From Mesorhizobium xinjiangense (lineage in GTDB: Bacteria > Pseudomonadota > Alphaproteobacteria > Rhizobiales > Rhizobiaceae): a DNA stretch of 64,000 bases. Location of the stretch: contig NZ_WOAC01000023.1 in NCBI RefSeq assembly GCF_009749525.1, forward strand, positions 1-64,000, read 5' to 3'. A program made the translations under genes and the position numbers. The notes below the pieces were generated by a model, which was not told where the DNA came from, made no database searches, and saw only the letters and a list, made by a program, of their open reading frames with translations. Shown here piece after piece: positions 16,635 to 29,226 of this stretch. Every line of letters begins with the position of its first letter. The stretch's first letter is position 1.

Positions 16635-16762
16635 GGCTCAACCGAAGGGGTGGTCCGACCCGCCGCCCGGATAGATTGTCATGCGCTGAAAAGAGTTTTT
16701 ACTTCTTTGTCGTGCTATTCGGACCTACATCGGCGCCAGCACAATGCGGGGAATGGCAATAT

Positions 16763-18586
16763 ATGTGTGGGATTGTTGCAATCATCGGCGGGCGGCCCGT
16801 CGCACCATTGATCGTCGACGCGCTGAAGCGGCTGGAATATCGCGGCTATGATTCGGCCGGCGTGGCGACGATCGAGAACGGCCGGCTGGCGCGCCGGCGC
16901 GCCGAAGGCAAACTGGTCAACCTGGAGGCGCGGCTGGAAGCGGAGCCGCTTTCGGGGACGATCGGCATCGGACACACCCGCTGGGCGACGCACGGCGTTC
17001 CCAACGAGACGAATGCCCATCCCCATTTCGCCGGCGACGTGGCAATCGTGCATAACGGCATCATCGAAAATTTCGCCGAACTGCGATCCGAGCTGGCGGC
17101 CAAGGGCCATGTGTTCAGCACCCAGACCGACACCGAAGTCGTGGCCCATCTCGTTTCCGAAGGAATTTCGGGCGGATCGAGCCCGCAGGAGGCTGCCTTC
17201 GCCGCGCTCAAGCGGCTGGAAGGCGCCTTCGCCATCGCGCTCATGTTCCGTGGCGACGAGGACCTGTTGATCGGCGCGCGCAACGGTCCGCCGTTGGCTA
17301 TCGGACATGGCGAGGGCGAGACCTATCTCGGATCGGATGCGATCGCGCTGTCGCCGTTCACCAATCAGGTGACTTATCTCGAAGACGGCGACTGGGCGGT
17401 CGTGCGGCGCGACAGCGTCAAGATCTGCGACATGAACGGGTCTCCGGTCGAGCGGCCCAGGCAGACCTCGGTGGCGACGAGTTTCCTCGTCGACAAGGGC
17501 AATCACCGCCATTTCATGGAAAAGGAGATCCACGAACAGCCCGAGGTGATTTCCCATACGCTGGCCAATTATCTGGACTTCGCCAACGGCGCGATCAGGC
17601 AGCCGGAGCTGCCATTCGACTTCGCCACGCTCGACCGGCTCACCATCTCGGCCTGCGGCACGGCCTATCTCTCCGGGCTTGTCAGCAAATACTGGTTCGA
17701 GCGGTTTGCGCGGCTGCCGGTCGACATCGATATCGCTTCGGAGTTCCGCTATCGCGAAATGCCGCTGTCAAAGAACAGCGCGGCGGTCTTCATCTCGCAG
17801 TCCGGTGAAACCGCCGATTCGCTGGCCTCGTTGCGCTATTGCCGCGGCGAGGGCGTTCCGATCGCCTCGATCGTCAATGTCCAGGGTTCGACCATCGCGC
17901 GCGAATCCGATATCGTCTTTCCGACCCTCGCCGGACCCGAGATCGGCGTTGCCTCGACCAAGGCCTTCACCTGCCAGCTTTCCGTGCTTGCTTCGCTCGC
18001 CCTGCGCGCCGCGCGTGAACGCGGCACCATCGACAATGAGACCGAGCGCAAGCTCATACGCGCCCTGTCCGAGGCGCCACGGCTGGCCAGTCAGGTGCTG
18101 CGGCTGGAGGAGCGGTTCCGGGAGCTGGCGCGGGAATTGTCTCATTACAAACACGTTCTCTATCTCGGCCGCGACACCAGCTATCCGCTGGCCCTCGAAG
18201 GGGCACTCAAGCTGAAGGAGATCTCCTATATCCATGCCGAAGGCTATGCGGCAGGGGAGCTCAAGCACGGTCCGATCGCGCTCATCGACGAAGAGATGCC
18301 GGTCATCGTCATTGCGCCGCATGACCGCATCTTCGACAAGAGCGTCTCCAACATGCAGGAAGTGGCCGCGCGTGGCGGCAAGATCATCCTGATCACTGAC
18401 GCGACAGGGGCCGAAAAGGCGAACGTATCGACGCTCGAGACCATCGTGATGCCGGATGTGCCTGAATTCGTCGCGCCGATCGTCTACGCGCTGCCGGTCC
18501 AGATGCTGGCCTATCACACCGCCGTATTCATGGGGACCGATGTCGACCAGCCGCGCAATCTGGCCAAATCGGTGACCGTGGAATAG
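16763..18586 (+). CDS. glmS: Glutamine--fructose-6-phosphate aminotransferase (isomerizing)
   Basis: Forms glucosamine-6-phosphate from fructose-6-phosphate and glutamine, the first step of amino-sugar synthesis. The 607 residues begin MCGIVAIIGG, so Cys2 becomes the N-terminal nucleophile. This fixes the start at 16763 with GGGGAATGG upstream; the open frame from 16676 would bury the nucleophile. The glutaminase domain (about 1-240, with GHTRWATHG and HNGIIENF) precedes two SIS domains (about 285-425 and 455-595, with SQSGETADSLAS and EGYAAGELKHGP). The C-terminus is LAKSVTVE. Confidence 0.97.
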   Translation: MCGIVAIIGGRPVAPLIVDALKRLEYRGYDSAGVATIENGRLARRRAEGKLVNLEARLEAEPLSGTIGIGHTRWATHGVPNETNAHPHFAGDVAIVHNGIIENFAELRSELAAKGHVFSTQTDTEVVAHLVSEGISGGSSPQEAAFAALKRLEGAFAIALMFRGDEDLLIGARNGPPLAIGHGEGETYLGSDAIALSPFTNQVTYLEDGDWAVVRRDSVKICDMNGSPVERPRQTSVATSFLVDKGNHRHFMEKEIHEQPEVISHTLANYLDFANGAIRQPELPFDFATLDRLTISACGTAYLSGLVSKYWFERFARLPVDIDIASEFRYREMPLSKNSAAVFISQSGETADSLASLRYCRGEGVPIASIVNVQGSTIARESDIVFPTLAGPEIGVASTKAFTCQLSVLASLALRAARERGTIDNETERKLIRALSEAPRLASQVLRLEERFRELARELSHYKHVLYLGRDTSYPLALEGALKLKEISYIHAEGYAAGELKHGPIALIDEEMPVIVIAPHDRIFDKSVSNMQEVAARGGKIILITDATGAEKANVSTLETIVMPDVPEFVAPIVYALPVQMLAYHTAVFMGTDVDQPRNLAKSVTVE

Positions 18587-18602
18587 GCGCGCGATCCGCG
18601 TC

Positions 18603-18633
18603 CGTCTGCCGCGGCGTCGATTCGCGGCAGACG
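18603..18633 (+). terminator. Hairpin downstream of glmS
   Basis: CGTCTGCCGCG (18603-18613) and its exact complement (18623-18633) form an 11-bp stem with a 9-nt loop, 17 bp after the glmS stop. The T-rich tail is weak, so efficiency is uncertain. Confidence 0.6.
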
Positions 18634-18715
18634 AATTTGGCGCTTTTGCCTTTCAAATTTAGAATGCAGTGCATTATGTATCGTGAAGCCTCTGCTCACA
18701 CGGCAGAACGGAGCC

Positions 18716-19417
18716 ATGTCCGATCACTCCAAATCGCATCGCGGTATGACGCGCATCAGAAACTATTTCCTCACCGGGTTCGTCGTCTGCGCGCCGCTTG
18801 CGATCACCGCCTATCTGACGTGGTCCTTCATCGGCTGGGTTGATTCCTGGGTCAAACCCTACATCCCGGGACGCTATAATCCGGACAATTATCTGCCCTT
18901 TGCCGTGCCTGGCTTCGGGCTGATCGTCGCGTTGATCCTGATCACGCTGATCGGCTTCCTGACGGCGAACTTCATCGGCCGGACGATCTTTTCCTATGGC
19001 GAGTATTTTCTCGATCGCATGCCGCTCGTGCGCAGCATATACCGCGGTCTCAAGCAGATTTTCGAGACCGTGCTGTCGCACAAGTCGGACGTCTTCAAGA
19101 AGGTCGGTCTGATCGAATACCCACGTCGAGGGTTGTGGGCGATCATCTTCATCTCCAGCGAGAGGGAATCCGAAGTCAATATCAAGCTGGAGGATCAATC
19201 CGGAAGGACCGTCGCTGTCTTCCTGCCGTCTACGCCCAATCCGACGACGGGTTTCCTGCTTTACGTGCCGAAATCGGAAGTCATCGAATTGTCGATGACG
19301 GTCGAGGAGGCGGCCAAGCTGATCATATCGGCGGGGCTCGTGACGCCGGAATACCAGAAGATCACCCACGACCTGGCGGTTCAGGCCGGCGCGACAACGC
19401 CGCGCGACGCGGCCTGA
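18716..19417 (+). CDS. DUF502 family membrane protein
   Basis: A 233-residue protein with an N-terminal pair of transmembrane helices (about 15-40 and 62-84). Conserved DUF502 stretches include RNYFLTGFVVCAPLAITAYL, PLVRSIYRGLKQIFETV and FLPSTPNPTTGFLLYVP. The family is widespread and its molecular role is not established. The start at 18716 is supported by GGAG; an upstream ATG at 18683 would add 11 residues. It is convergent with recG, whose stop lies four bases beyond. Confidence 0.9.
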   Translation: MSDHSKSHRGMTRIRNYFLTGFVVCAPLAITAYLTWSFIGWVDSWVKPYIPGRYNPDNYLPFAVPGFGLIVALILITLIGFLTANFIGRTIFSYGEYFLDRMPLVRSIYRGLKQIFETVLSHKSDVFKKVGLIEYPRRGLWAIIFISSERESEVNIKLEDQSGRTVAVFLPSTPNPTTGFLLYVPKSEVIELSMTVEEAAKLIISAGLVTPEYQKITHDLAVQAGATTPRDAA

Positions 19418-19421
19418 CCGT

Positions 19422-21530
19422 TCAACCCGCCCGCAACAGCCGCACCGCTTCGTCGCGGCCGAACAGATAAAGAAGCAGCCGCAACGCCTGTCCGCGCTCG
19501 CCGCGCAGCTCCGGATCGCGTTCCAGCACGAGCCGGGCATCGTTGCGCGCCGTCTCCAGAAGATCGGCATGCGCCTCGATTCGCGCCACCAGGAAGCCCG
19601 GCGTGCCGGACTGCCGTGTTCCGAGGAGTTCGCCTTCGCCGCGCAGCTTCAGGTCTTCCTCCGAGATGACGAAGCCGTCCTCGGTTTCGCGCATGACCGA
19701 CAGGCGCCGTTTGGCCGTCTCGCCGAGCGGACCCTTGTAGAGCAACAGGCAGGTCGAGGCCTTGTCGCCGCGGCCCACCCGGCCGCGCAACTGGTGGAGC
19801 TGCGCCAGGCCGAAGCGTTCCGCATGCTCGATGACGATGATCGTGGCGTCGGGGACGTCGACCCCGACCTCGATGACGGTCGTTGCGACGAGGATGCGCG
19901 TGTCGCCGTTCTTGAACGCCTGCATCGCCGCGTCCTTTTCGGCCCCCTTCATCCGGCCATGCACCAGACCGACCTGCGAACCGAAGATCTTTTTCAGGGA
20001 CGCGAAGCGGTCTTCGACCGACATCAGTTTCATTTCCTCGGATTCTTCGACCAGGGGGCAGATCCAATAGACCTTCTGGCCCTCGGAAATGGCGGAGCGA
20101 AGCCGTTCGATGAGATCGTCGAGCCGCTCGAGGGGAAGGGTGACGGTCTGGATCGGGCGGCGCCCGGCCGGCTTTTCGGTCAGACGCGAGACGTCCATGT
20201 CGCCAAAGGCGGTCAGCACCAGCGTGCGCGGGATGGGCGTGGCGGTCATGACCAGCATGTCGGGAGCCTCGCCCTTGGCCGTCATCGCCAGCCGCTGGTG
20301 GACACCGAAGCGATGCTGCTCGTCGACGATGGCCAGGCCGAGATTGCGGTAATTCACGCTTTCCTGGAAAAGCGCATGGGTTCCGACGACGAAGTTGATC
20401 GATCCGTCGGCCAGTCCGGCGAGCGTCTCGGTGCGCTCCCGCCCTTTTTCACGGCCCGTCAGCACAGCGCATTTGAGGCCCGCTTGGGCCGCCAGGGGGG
20501 CGATGGTGGCAAAATGCTGGCGCGCGAGGATTTCCGTCGGCGCCATAAGGACGGCCTGCGTGTCCGCTTCGGCGGCGCGCGCCATGGCAAGGAGCGCAAC
20601 CACCGTCTTGCCGGCGCCCACATCGCCCTGCAGCAGGCGCAGCATGCGTTCGGGTCTGGCCAGATCGGCCTCGATTTCGGCCAGCGCCTGTTCCTGGGAG
20701 CCGGTCAGTGCATAGGGGAGCGCTGCGCGAATGCGATCGACCAGACGTCCGTCACCGGTGAGCGGGCGGCCGGAGAGCTTGCGGATGCGCGCGCGCATCA
20801 TCGCCAGGGAGAGCTGCCCGGCCAGAAACTCGTCATAGGTCAGGCGGCGGCGGGCGGCGTTGTCGGGCGAGACGTCGAGGGCGTCCGATGGGTTGTGCAA
20901 TCGCATCAGGGCCTGGTCGAAGCCCGGAAAGCTGTGCCGTCGCTTCAATTCGCCGTCGAGCCATTCGGGCATGTCTGGCAAACGGTCGAGCGCCTGTTGC
21001 AGGATGCGCCGCAGGATGCGCGGCGAAAGACCTGCCGTCAGCGGGTAGACGGGTTCGACGAGCGGCAGCGAGGCCGCCTCGGCCGCCGGCACGACATGAT
21101 CGGGATGGACCATGGAGGGCCGGCCGTTGAACCATTCCATGCGCCCGCTGACGAGGACTTGCGAACCAACGGGCAGCAGTTTTTCCAGCCATGCCTGCTT
21201 GGCGTGGAAGAATGTCAAGGCGATCTCGCCGCTTTCGTCATGGGCGAAGACCCGGTAAGGCACGTTGGCTCGGCCGCGTGGTGACGGCTGATGACGGTCG
21301 ACATGCAGTTCGAGTGTGACGATCGCCCCTTCGGCCGCGCGCGCCACGCCGGGCCGGTTGCGCCGGTCGATGATCGAGTGCGGCAGAACGAAAAGCAGGT
21401 CGCCGACGCGCGGCTCACGTTCGCCGAGATCGGCCGGAACGATGCGCGCCAGGAGGCCGGCCAGTTTCGTGCCAACGCCGTCCAGCGCGGTAACCGGTGC
21501 AAACAGCGGATCGAGAAGGGAAGGGCGCAT
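19422..21530 (-). CDS. recG: ATP-dependent DNA helicase RecG
   Basis: Unwinds and reverses stalled replication forks and branch-migrates Holliday junctions. The 702 residues contain an N-terminal wedge/OB domain (about 60-190), a Walker A GDVGAGKTVVALLAMAR (about 300-316) and the DEQHRFGVHQR motif II (about 403). SATPIPRTL (motif III) and a C-terminal helicase half end with the RecG-specific region GTRQSGTPGFLVARI. Divergent from sdhE-mfd; this recG-sdhE-mfd order is common in alphaproteobacteria. Confidence 0.97.
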   Translation of the reverse strand: MRPSLLDPLFAPVTALDGVGTKLAGLLARIVPADLGEREPRVGDLLFVLPHSIIDRRNRPGVARAAEGAIVTLELHVDRHQPSPRGRANVPYRVFAHDESGEIALTFFHAKQAWLEKLLPVGSQVLVSGRMEWFNGRPSMVHPDHVVPAAEAASLPLVEPVYPLTAGLSPRILRRILQQALDRLPDMPEWLDGELKRRHSFPGFDQALMRLHNPSDALDVSPDNAARRRLTYDEFLAGQLSLAMMRARIRKLSGRPLTGDGRLVDRIRAALPYALTGSQEQALAEIEADLARPERMLRLLQGDVGAGKTVVALLAMARAAEADTQAVLMAPTEILARQHFATIAPLAAQAGLKCAVLTGREKGRERTETLAGLADGSINFVVGTHALFQESVNYRNLGLAIVDEQHRFGVHQRLAMTAKGEAPDMLVMTATPIPRTLVLTAFGDMDVSRLTEKPAGRRPIQTVTLPLERLDDLIERLRSAISEGQKVYWICPLVEESEEMKLMSVEDRFASLKKIFGSQVGLVHGRMKGAEKDAAMQAFKNGDTRILVATTVIEVGVDVPDATIIVIEHAERFGLAQLHQLRGRVGRGDKASTCLLLYKGPLGETAKRRLSVMRETEDGFVISEEDLKLRGEGELLGTRQSGTPGFLVARIEAHADLLETARNDARLVLERDPELRGERGQALRLLLYLFGRDEAVRLLRAG

Positions 21531-21619
21531 GCGGCAAGATTATGCAGGCAAGTCCGGCGCGCAAGGCTGACACCCGACATGATCCACTATATATCGACGC
21601 GGCAGAGGATTTCTTCGAC

Positions 21620-21901
21620 ATGAACGGCACTCACGAAACCGACGACCTCGAAACACGCAAGCGCAAGGCGCTGTTTCGCTCCTGGCACCGCGGCATGCGT
21701 GAATGCGATCTCATTTTGGGATCGTTCGCCGATGCGCGTCTGGCGGCCTTGACCGAGGCCGAACTCGAACAATATGAAGACCTGCTCAAGGCGCCGGATG
21801 CCGAACTCTTCAAATGGGTGACGGGCGAACACCAGGTGCCCGAACGCTACGACACGACGTTGTTCCGCTCGATCCGGGGATTTCGCCATTCGGTGGAATG
21901 A
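21620..21901 (+). CDS. sdhE: Succinate dehydrogenase flavinylation factor SdhE
   Basis: A 93-residue chaperone that promotes covalent attachment of FAD to the succinate dehydrogenase flavoprotein. It has the family-defining RGxxE motif (Arg24-Gly25-Met-Arg-Glu28) inside FRSWHRGMRECDLILGSFA and the conserved tail (WVTG near residue 70). The start at 21620 matches the usual length; the open frame from 21497 overlaps recG and lacks conservation. mfd starts 43 bp downstream. Confidence 0.93.
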   Translation: MNGTHETDDLETRKRKALFRSWHRGMRECDLILGSFADARLAALTEAELEQYEDLLKAPDAELFKWVTGEHQVPERYDTTLFRSIRGFRHSVE

Positions 21902-21944
21902 ACCCTGATCGACGCCCCGACATAGCACAGATCAAAGCATTGCC

Positions 21945-25445
<3,501 letters not shown>

Positions 25446-25481
25446 CGGCCGGTCCGTTCCCGATCACGGCTGTGCGGAACG

Positions 25482-26162
25482 TCAGACCAGCTTTTCCAAC
25501 TCGCCACGCGCCTTGGCTGTCCCGATCTGCCTGAAGGCGTCGGCGAGCGTCTCGGCGTCCTGCGCGCCCATGACGGCGAACTTTCCCTCGATGAGAAAGC
25601 AGGGAACGCCACGAACGCCCATTTGGGCGGCGGTGGCGATCTCCTCGCGGACCGCCTCCTTGTCGGAATCGGTCGGCAGCAACGTCTCCACCACTGCGAT
25701 ATCCATGCCGCTGTCGCGCGCAGCTTCAATCAGCATGTCGCGGTCGCCGACATTGCGGCCTTCTTCGAAATAGAGCTTGAACAGCCGCCGCACCAGGATG
25801 TTCTGAACCTCCAGTCCGGCCGATCCCGCCCAGCGGATGAGGCGATGCGCGTCGAGCGTGTTGGGCGACACCTCTATCCTGTCTAGATCGAAGGCGATGC
25901 CTTCTGCGCTGCCGGCCTCCCGGACGGTGTCGTGCACCTGGCGCAACCGCGCCTCGTCGCCGAACTTCGCCAGCATATAGGATTTGCGGTCGTAGCCTTC
26001 GGGCGGGATTGACGGATCGAGCTGGAAGGGCCGCCAGCGCACTGCGAAATCCGCTTCGTCAACGATCGCCATGGCACGGTCGAGCCGCTTCTGGCCGATG
26101 AAGCACCACGGGCAGACCACGTCGGATACAACGTCGATGTCGATTGTCGTCTTGTCGGTCAT
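25482..26162 (-). CDS. DsbA-family oxidoreductase, FrnE-like
   Basis: A 226-residue cytoplasmic protein (no signal peptide) with a thioredoxin fold interrupted by a helical insertion. The redox motif CPWC is at 17-20 after DIDVVSDVV, and the cis-Pro loop is VRGVPCFLIEGKFAVMGAQ (about 180-198), with an additional Cys. This is the 2-hydroxychromene-2-carboxylate isomerase/FrnE group, which catalyses disulfide exchange or isomerisation. The substrate is unknown. AAAGGCTG precedes the ATG. It is followed on the same strand, after a repeat, by a solute-binding protein gene. Confidence 0.9.
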   Translation of the reverse strand: MTDKTTIDIDVVSDVVCPWCFIGQKRLDRAMAIVDEADFAVRWRPFQLDPSIPPEGYDRKSYMLAKFGDEARLRQVHDTVREAGSAEGIAFDLDRIEVSPNTLDAHRLIRWAGSAGLEVQNILVRRLFKLYFEEGRNVGDRDMLIEAARDSGMDIAVVETLLPTDSDKEAVREEIATAAQMGVRGVPCFLIEGKFAVMGAQDAETLADAFRQIGTAKARGELEKLV

Positions 26163-26198
26163 GTCGGCAGCCTTTCGTGGGATTGGCCGTCTGCGATT

Positions 26199-26260
26199 CT
26201 AGTGGTCCGTTTCCAACATTTGCATCCCATTTGCATCGGCCCTGAGGGCAAATGTTGGAA
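26199..26260. repeat. Inverted copy of palindromic repeat B
   Basis: CTAGTGGTCC and GTTTCCAACATTTGC (26209-26223), a 24-nt loop, then GCAAATGTTGGAA (26248-26260). The loop differs by one base from the reverse complement of the loop at 203-226, so this copy is in the opposite orientation. It lacks the distal outer arm and ends 7 bp from the stop codon of the solute-binding protein gene. Confidence 0.85.
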
Positions 26261-26267
26261 TCAGGCG

Positions 26268-28070
26268 CTATCCGGGACTGCGCCACCAGGTCGTCAGTTG
26301 ATACCCGTAAAGCGGCGTGACGTCGGGGTGGGCAATGCGCGACCACCGTGCCAGCCATTGTTCATCACGATGATAGAGCGGGACAACCCATGCGCCGCTC
26401 AACAATACGCGATCATAGGCGCGCACCGCCTCGACGAAATCGGCCCGCGAGCGCGCGTTCAGCAGCGCATCGATCATGGCGTCCACGGCGGGTTCGGCGA
26501 CACCGGCGAAGTTCCACGAGCCATTGGCGTCGCGAGCGACGCTACCCCACCGGCCGACTTGCTCCACGCCGGGCGACAGCGAGGAGGGATAGGTATACAG
26601 GATGACATCATAGTCGAAGGTGATGAGGCGCTGCTGGTATTGCGCCGCATCGGCCGAGCGCAATGTCGTCTGGATGCCAAGACGCGACAGGGTGCGCTGC
26701 CAGGCCAGTGCCAGTTCTTCGCCGCTTTTGGCCTTGAGCATGATTTCGAAGGACAGTGGCCGCCCGTTCGCGTCGACCATGCGTCCTTCTTCCATTTGGT
26801 AGCCGGCATGCTTGAGCGCCTCATAGCCGTGCCTCAGGAATGCGCGATCGCGTCCGCTTCCGTCCGACGACGGCGGCGACCACTCGCCCGCCATGATCGA
26901 GGGGGCGACGGCATCGGGAAAATCGGCCAGAAATTCGCGCTCCTTGTCGCTGGCCGGTCGGCCGTGGGAGGAGAGTTCTGAGCCGTCCCAGTAGCTCTTC
27001 GTCCTTGTATAGACGCCGGAGAACAGGTTGCGGTTGGCCCATTCGAAATCGAACAGCCCGGCAAGCGCCCGTCTGAGCTTGCGGTTCTGGAATACCGGGC
27101 GGCGCGTGTTGAGTACGAAGCCATGCATGCCGGACGGCAGCCCACTCCTGAAACTCTCCTTGACGACTGCGCCGGAAGTGACCGCCGGAAAATCATACTC
27201 GCTCGACCAGCGCGAGGCGCTGTTTTCGATATGGATGTCGATCAGCCCCTTCTTGAACGCCTCGAACAGCGTGTTCTCGTCGCGGAAATAGTTGATGCGG
27301 ATCTCGTCGTAATTGTCGAAGCCGCGCTTGGAGGAAATGTCCCTGGCCCAATAGTCCTCATTGCGGCGAAAGGTGATCAGTTCACCCGGACGGACCATCT
27401 CGATCCGATAGGGCCCGCTGCCGATCATCGGCTTGAGCGTCGAGCGATCGAAGGTTTCAGCGTCGATTGCATGCTTGGGCAAGACTGGCATCAGACCGAG
27501 AATGAGCGGCAGCTCGCGATCGGGCTCCTTGAAGACAAGCCGCACCCCGTTGGGGGCTGCCATTTCAATCCGCTCGATCTTGTCGATCGTCGTTCGATAG
27601 CGCGGCAAGCCCTTGTCGCGCAGCAGCTCCAACGTGAAGATCACGTCCTGCGGCGTTACCGGTTCACCGTCTGAGAACCGCGCCCGCCGGTCGAGCTGGA
27701 ACTCGACGAAGCTGCGCTCCTCGTCTGTTTCGACCGTCTTCGCGATGAGTGGATAGAGCGTGAACGGCTCGTCGTAGGAACGCATCATCAGGCTGTCGAA
27801 GACGAGGTTGCCGAAGACGAGGTCGACGACGCCGCGCGCGCCCGAGCCCTGCACGATGTAGGGATTGACGCTGTCGAAGGTGCCCTGGACGGCATAGTTG
27901 ATCGTGCCGCCCTTCGGCGCGTCGGGATTGGCATAAGGCAAATGGGAAAAGTCGGCGCCGAGTGCCGGCTCGCCGTGCATGGCAATGGCGTGGCTCGGCT
28001 GTGCGGCCGCGGCCATTGCGGTCACGACGATGCACAGGCTGGCAAGCAGGAGGGTGTGGAGGGTCTTCAT
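26268..28070 (-). CDS. Extracellular solute-binding protein family 5 (YejA-like)
   Basis: A 600-residue periplasmic oligopeptide-type binding protein. The signal peptide is about 1-23 (MKTLHTLLLASLCIVVTAMA...), then HGEPALGADFSHLPYANPDAPKGG, the opening typical of YejA-type proteins. The SBP-bac-5 core spans about 95-500 with RFSDGEPVTPQDVIFTLELL. Relatives deliver peptides such as microcin C to YejBEF. Here no permease or ATPase genes adjoin, so it is an orphan, or the other genes lie elsewhere. GGGATC precedes the ATG. Divergent from the IalB-family gene. Confidence 0.9.
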   Translation of the reverse strand: MKTLHTLLLASLCIVVTAMAAAAQPSHAIAMHGEPALGADFSHLPYANPDAPKGGTINYAVQGTFDSVNPYIVQGSGARGVVDLVFGNLVFDSLMMRSYDEPFTLYPLIAKTVETDEERSFVEFQLDRRARFSDGEPVTPQDVIFTLELLRDKGLPRYRTTIDKIERIEMAAPNGVRLVFKEPDRELPLILGLMPVLPKHAIDAETFDRSTLKPMIGSGPYRIEMVRPGELITFRRNEDYWARDISSKRGFDNYDEIRINYFRDENTLFEAFKKGLIDIHIENSASRWSSEYDFPAVTSGAVVKESFRSGLPSGMHGFVLNTRRPVFQNRKLRRALAGLFDFEWANRNLFSGVYTRTKSYWDGSELSSHGRPASDKEREFLADFPDAVAPSIMAGEWSPPSSDGSGRDRAFLRHGYEALKHAGYQMEEGRMVDANGRPLSFEIMLKAKSGEELALAWQRTLSRLGIQTTLRSADAAQYQQRLITFDYDVILYTYPSSLSPGVEQVGRWGSVARDANGSWNFAGVAEPAVDAMIDALLNARSRADFVEAVRAYDRVLLSGAWVVPLYHRDEQWLARWSRIAHPDVTPLYGYQLTTWWRSPG

Positions 28071-28348
28071 GATCCCGACAAGTCAGGGGCTGCAATTCGC
28101 CTTCGGTGGCTGCGATTCGCCGCGCACGGTAGCATGCCGGCCTGTAACCCACCGCAACAACCTGTCCGATGTGGCATAAATTGGGAGATGGACTGGATTC
28201 AACTGCCCTGCCGGTGTAACAGGCCTATGAGTTCTGGCTCGGCGAGTCTGTGTGGCGGCGGGCCTTGCTGTTGCCTCATTTGATCAACAGGTAGCGGGCA
28301 CGCACCATATGCCGGGCGCCCAGGAGCATGCGAGAGGAACACCACACG

Positions 28349-28981
28349 ATGAAACATTGCAAAAGCACGGCGAGCCGATATCTGGCCATGGCGACCGGCC
28401 TCGCTGCCTTCCTTGCCGTCGGCGCCGCGCCGGCCGCCGCGCAGCAGCAGCAGCCCCAGGTGCCCAAGGGCTGGTTCAAGGCCTGCTCCAAGCAGGAAGA
28501 TATCGATATCTGCAACATACAGAATATCGTTCTCGCAAACTCGGGCCAGTTGGTGACCGGCGTCAGCCTGATCGAGGTGAAGGGCAAGGTGAACCGCAAG
28601 GTTTTCCAGGTCACCGTTCCCTCCGGTCGTATGATCCCGCCTGGCATCGGCCTGCAGATCGATGGCGGCAAGGCCCAGAAGGTCGACTATGCAATCTGCT
28701 TTCCGGACCGCTGCGTTGCAGAAGTGCCGCTGACCGATACGCTGGTCAACTCGTTCAAGAAGGGGTCGGAGCTGAGGCTCACCTCGGTGAACTTCCAGAA
28801 CCAGCCGAATCCGATCAACGTGTCGCTCCAGGGCTTCACCGATGCCTTTGACGGACCGCCGATGCAGCAATCCGACCTGCAGGAGCGTCAGCAGAAGCTC
28901 CAGGAGTTCGTCAACAAGAACAACGAGGACTTCGCCAAGAAACTCAAGGAAGAGCAGGAAAAGGCGAAGGCTGCGAACTGA
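28349..28981 (+). CDS. Invasion-associated locus B (IalB) family protein
   Basis: A 210-residue exported protein: signal peptide to about residue 33 (VGAAPAAAQ), a Gln-run (QQQQPQ), then the IalB domain (about 42-165) with four cysteines (KACSK, DICNI, AICFPDRC) that probably pair. A highly charged helical C-terminal tail (about 175-210, ending EEQEKAKAAN) follows. IalB aids erythrocyte entry in Bartonella, but homologues are widespread in free-living Hyphomicrobiales, where the role is unknown. GAGAGG precedes the ATG at 28349. A strong terminator follows. Confidence 0.9.
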   Translation: MKHCKSTASRYLAMATGLAAFLAVGAAPAAAQQQQPQVPKGWFKACSKQEDIDICNIQNIVLANSGQLVTGVSLIEVKGKVNRKVFQVTVPSGRMIPPGIGLQIDGGKAQKVDYAICFPDRCVAEVPLTDTLVNSFKKGSELRLTSVNFQNQPNPINVSLQGFTDAFDGPPMQQSDLQERQQKLQEFVNKNNEDFAKKLKEEQEKAKAAN

Positions 28982-29028
28982 TCGGCCGCGAGCCTGAGCT
29001 CCAAATCAGGAAACAGGCAGGAATTTGC

Positions 29029-29063
29029 GAAAGGGCGGGGCGTTGTCTCCGCTCTTTCTTTTT
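29029..29063 (+). terminator. Rho-independent terminator of the IalB-family gene
   Basis: GAAAGGGCGGGG (29029-29040) pairs with CTCCGCTCTTTC (29047-29058) with two G-U pairs and a 6-nt loop, followed by TTTTTG. A textbook structure 48 bp after the stop. Confidence 0.8.
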
Positions 29064-29226
29064 GTGCCATCGGGGCGCTCGGTCGAACCGCCGCGCGGAC
29101 CGTTTACACGACGTAATCTGTGTGAAACGGGGCGGGTTGCCCGCAAGGGGATTCTCACACCCCGTTCGCTCGGTTAGCATTCCTGTTGATTCGGGATGAT
29201 TCTCGAACGGACAAGGGGATGCATAG

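Noticed and set aside
19569-21284. 571-codon plus-strand frame opposite recG
   Set aside because: An antisense shadow of a conserved helicase gene with no independent signals.
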